Assembly: GCA_043813895.1 (NCBI GenBank)
Contig: JBDRKQ010000210.1
Location: forward strand, 1-7,754
DNA: 7,754 nucleotides
Source of the DNA: CAZTAR01 sp043813895
GTDB lineage: Bacteria > Planctomycetota > Phycisphaerae > UBA1845 > UTPLA1
Reading direction: 5' to 3'
The notes under the pieces are model-generated. The model did no database searches. It had not been told where the DNA came from and saw nothing but the letters and a program-made list of their open reading frames with translations. Within the stretch, counting starts at the first letter, position 1, and each line of letters starts with the position of its first letter. Of the stretch, positions 5,382 to 7,754 are shown piece by piece. A program made the translations under genes and the position numbers.

Positions 5382-7754
5382 ATGTCGGCAGGAACAAGGA
5401 CGTTTCGTCACTTCGACCGCAAGAAACCGCTGTTCTCCGTGATCGGTGCGCTGCTGGTTCTCGCTGCGATGATGGGACTGCGGCAAGACAGCCCGTCGAG
5501 CCCGCCGTCCGGCGTCGAAGGCCGCATCATCGACCGCGTCGTATTCGAGCACCTTCGCACCGTGAACACTGCATACGCGGAGAGCATCGTCGACATCGCA
5601 CCGGGAGCCGTGTGGGACCGTGCCGAGATCGCCGCCGCCTGTGCCAGACTCACCGCCACCGGCAAGTTTGAAGGCACGCCCTACGCCGAGGCGCGAGAGG
5701 AAGACGGTCAGCTCGTCCTGGTGTTCGTCGTCCACGAACTGCCTTTCGTTCAGGGTGTCGACTTCGTCGGCAACCAGAAGTTCAAGGACCGCGACCTGCT
5801 CAAGGCGATCGAACTCTCCGTCGGTTCCCCCATCAGCACCTACGTCATCAATCAGGCCAGGCAGGATCTGGAGCGAAAGTACCGGGAAGCCGGCTACTCC
5901 CATGTCGCGATTGACGTCGATCAGGATGTTCTGCTGACCGAGGATCGGGTGCTCTTCATCATCTCCGAAGGCCCCCGCATCAAAGTGCGACACATCGAAT
6001 TCGAGGGCAACGACGCCTTCAGCGACCGCGAACTCCGCTCGAAGATCGAGACCGCAACGTATATCTGGCTTTTCCGAACCGGTGAGTTTGCCGACGACGT
6101 CGCCCAGCGAGATGCTGCGGCCGTCAAGAAGTACTACACCGATCGCGGCTTTCTCAACGCCCAGGTCGGGTATCGTGTTGACTTTCCCGAAAACGAATCC
6201 GACCTCACGCTCACCTTCCAAATCGAGGAGGGCCTTCAGCACATCATCAAGACGATCGAGTTTGACGGCAACACCGTCTTTGACAATGACCAGGTGTCCT
6301 CTTTCATGAGGGCGGCCATCGGTCTTCCCGCCGATGCGGACATTCTGGAGGAGGACCGCAAGCGCATCGTCGCCGAGTACGGCAGCATCGGTTACATCTA
6401 CGCCGAGGTCTCGACGCAGTTGCTGTTTGATGAAGAGGACGGCTACGTCAATCTCGTCGTCAGCGTGCGGGAAGGGGAGCAGTATCGCGTCGGTCGGATC
6501 GACATCCGTGGCAACCGTCACACGAAGGATAAGGTGGTTCGCCGAGAGCTTCGTTTCTTCCCCGAGGAGCTGTATGACACCGAGGAGGCCCAGCGCGCTG
6601 AGCGGCGTCTCCTGGAGACGGGCCTATTCAACGAAGTCACCATCACGCCCAAGGGCGACACCCCGGGCGTTCGTAGCGCCCTGGTCGATCTTACGGAAGC
6701 CAACACCACGAATATCCTGTTCGGCGTCGGCGTCACCAGCAACAGCGGCGTCGTGGGTTCCATCAGCATCGAACAGAAGAACTTCGACCTCTTCGATTTC
6801 CCTCGGACAACGAAGGAGTTCTTCAAGGGGCGGTCCTTCAAGGGAGCCGGCCAGACGATGCGATTCAGCATCGAGCCTGGTACCGATCTCACCCGAGGTC
6901 GCATCGAGTTCCGCGAGCCCTACCTGCTCGACAAGGAACTCGGCTTCGGAATCGGCGCTTATCTCTTCGAGCGAGGCCGGGAGGAATACGACGAGCGCCG
7001 CATCGGGTTCTACACAAGCCTGGACAAACGTTGGCAAGAGGGCCTTCTCAAGGGCTGGGCGACGGAGCTCGCGCTCAAGTTCGAGTCCGTCAAGATCGAC
7101 GGCACCGACATGTGGACCGCGACGGAGATTCAGGACGACGCCGGAAGCAGTTGGCTCACCTCCCTCAAGGGCACACTCCTTCGCGACCGGACCGACAGCC
7201 GCTGGCTGCCCTCCGTCGGAAACCGCCTGAAGTTCTCCTGGGAACAATTCGGCGCACTGGGAGGAGATCATTCCTTCAGCAAGCTCCTCGCCTCCTATGA
7301 CCACTATTGGACTGTCAAGCGAGACTCTTTCGATCGAAAGCACATCTTCCAGGTAGGCGCCTCGGCCGGGCAGATCCTCGGCGACGCCCCCGTCTTCGAG
7401 AAGTTCTACGCCGGCGGCATCGGTTCTTTGCGCGGCTTCGAGTTCCGTGGCATCAGTCCGCGGGCAGGCTGGCGGAGCGATCGCGTCGGCGGCGACTTCA
7501 TGCTGCTCACAAACGCCCAGTACTCATTCCCGCTCATCGGCAAGACGGTCCGAGGCGTGACCTTCCTGGACATGGGTACCGTCGAAGAAGACTTCGGCCT
7601 CAACTCCTGGCGGGCGAGTGTCGGCTTTGGCGCAAGAGTGTACGTCCAGTTCTTCGGCCCGATTCCGCTGGCCTTCGACTTCGCCGTCCCCATCGCCGAA
7701 GACAGCGACGACGATACACAGATATTCAGCTTCTCGTTCGGCACGACTTTCTAG
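5382..7754 (+). CDS. bamA: Outer membrane protein assembly factor BamA (Omp85 family)
   Basis: BamA is the essential core of the BAM complex, inserting beta-barrel proteins into the outer membrane. The 790-residue product starts with a basic stretch (FRHFDRKK) and a hydrophobic core at about 17-33, an export signal. Five POTRA domains follow at about 47-119, 120-197, 198-284, 285-365 and 366-442, each with the usual strand-helix pattern and the repeated F-x-GN signature (for example VDFVGN, IEFEGN, IEFDGN, IDIRGN). The barrel spans about 443-790. It has the loop-6 RGF motif (GSLRGFEF, Arg684-Gly685-Phe686), the GVTFLDMG strand and a terminal Phe (FSFGTTF), the outer-membrane sorting signal. 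The barrel is somewhat shorter than the E. coli one. The signal lacks an obvious AxA cleavage site (LAAMMGLRQ). The gene ends exactly at the window edge with TAG, so downstream neighbours such as an OmpH/Skp chaperone cannot be seen. Confidence 0.97.
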   Translation: MSAGTRTFRHFDRKKPLFSVIGALLVLAAMMGLRQDSPSSPPSGVEGRIIDRVVFEHLRTVNTAYAESIVDIAPGAVWDRAEIAAACARLTATGKFEGTPYAEAREEDGQLVLVFVVHELPFVQGVDFVGNQKFKDRDLLKAIELSVGSPISTYVINQARQDLERKYREAGYSHVAIDVDQDVLLTEDRVLFIISEGPRIKVRHIEFEGNDAFSDRELRSKIETATYIWLFRTGEFADDVAQRDAAAVKKYYTDRGFLNAQVGYRVDFPENESDLTLTFQIEEGLQHIIKTIEFDGNTVFDNDQVSSFMRAAIGLPADADILEEDRKRIVAEYGSIGYIYAEVSTQLLFDEEDGYVNLVVSVREGEQYRVGRIDIRGNRHTKDKVVRRELRFFPEELYDTEEAQRAERRLLETGLFNEVTITPKGDTPGVRSALVDLTEANTTNILFGVGVTSNSGVVGSISIEQKNFDLFDFPRTTKEFFKGRSFKGAGQTMRFSIEPGTDLTRGRIEFREPYLLDKELGFGIGAYLFERGREEYDERRIGFYTSLDKRWQEGLLKGWATELALKFESVKIDGTDMWTATEIQDDAGSSWLTSLKGTLLRDRTDSRWLPSVGNRLKFSWEQFGALGGDHSFSKLLASYDHYWTVKRDSFDRKHIFQVGASAGQILGDAPVFEKFYAGGIGSLRGFEFRGISPRAGWRSDRVGGDFMLLTNAQYSFPLIGKTVRGVTFLDMGTVEEDFGLNSWRASVGFGARVYVQFFGPIPLAFDFAVPIAEDSDDDTQIFSFSFGTTF

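Noticed and set aside
4980..6521. A 513-codon open frame on the minus strand opposite bamA
   Set aside because: It is antisense to the POTRA coding region, has no recognisable domain, and arises from GC-rich codon structure on the other strand.

Overview
The window reads as GC-rich chromosomal DNA from a Gram-negative (diderm) bacterium. The clearest support is a complete bamA (outer-membrane protein assembly), together with a predicted lipoprotein and an FxsA-family inner-membrane protein. The high GC content, the loose and partly non-operonic gene spacing, and an intergenic palindrome of a type I recall from planctomycete genomes make Planctomycetota my best guess. That assignment is tentative and rests on no database search. 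I saw no rRNA, tRNA, CRISPR array, transposase or phage gene.

Layout from left to right. (1) Bases 1-1470, minus strand: a GMC-type FAD oxidoreductase, cut by the left window edge just before its C-terminus. (2) Bases 1471-1644: a divergent intergenic region holding two inverted REP-like hairpins (1510-1590). (3) Bases 1645-2748, plus strand: a metal-dependent amidohydrolase of the amidohydrolase_2 type with a complete metal-ligand set. (4) Bases 2837-3823, plus strand: a compact FAD-dependent D-amino-acid oxidase/dehydrogenase-like enzyme. (5) Bases 4015-4200, plus strand: a 61-residue, very acidic predicted lipoprotein. Its leader carries two alternating pairs of complementary repeats that could mask its ribosome binding site. 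(6) Bases 4263-4300: a strong hairpin, probably a terminator, between convergent genes. (7) Bases 4419-4901, minus strand: fxsA. (8) Bases 4902-5381: a long non-coding stretch with candidate promoters for fxsA and bamA. (9) Bases 5382-7754, plus strand: bamA, with five POTRA domains and an Omp85 barrel.

The left half groups three degradative or redox-type enzymes: the GMC oxidoreductase diverges from the amidohydrolase plus FAD amine oxidoreductase pair. They could share a catabolic pathway, but nothing in the sequence names a substrate. The right half is envelope biogenesis. BamA folds outer-membrane proteins, the small lipoprotein is exported, and FxsA is an inner-membrane protein. These three are separately transcribed neighbours rather than an operon.

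I do not see a clearly new multi-gene system. The most unusual signals are the alternating complementary repeats ahead of the small lipoprotein, that lipoprotein itself, and the REP-like paired palindrome.
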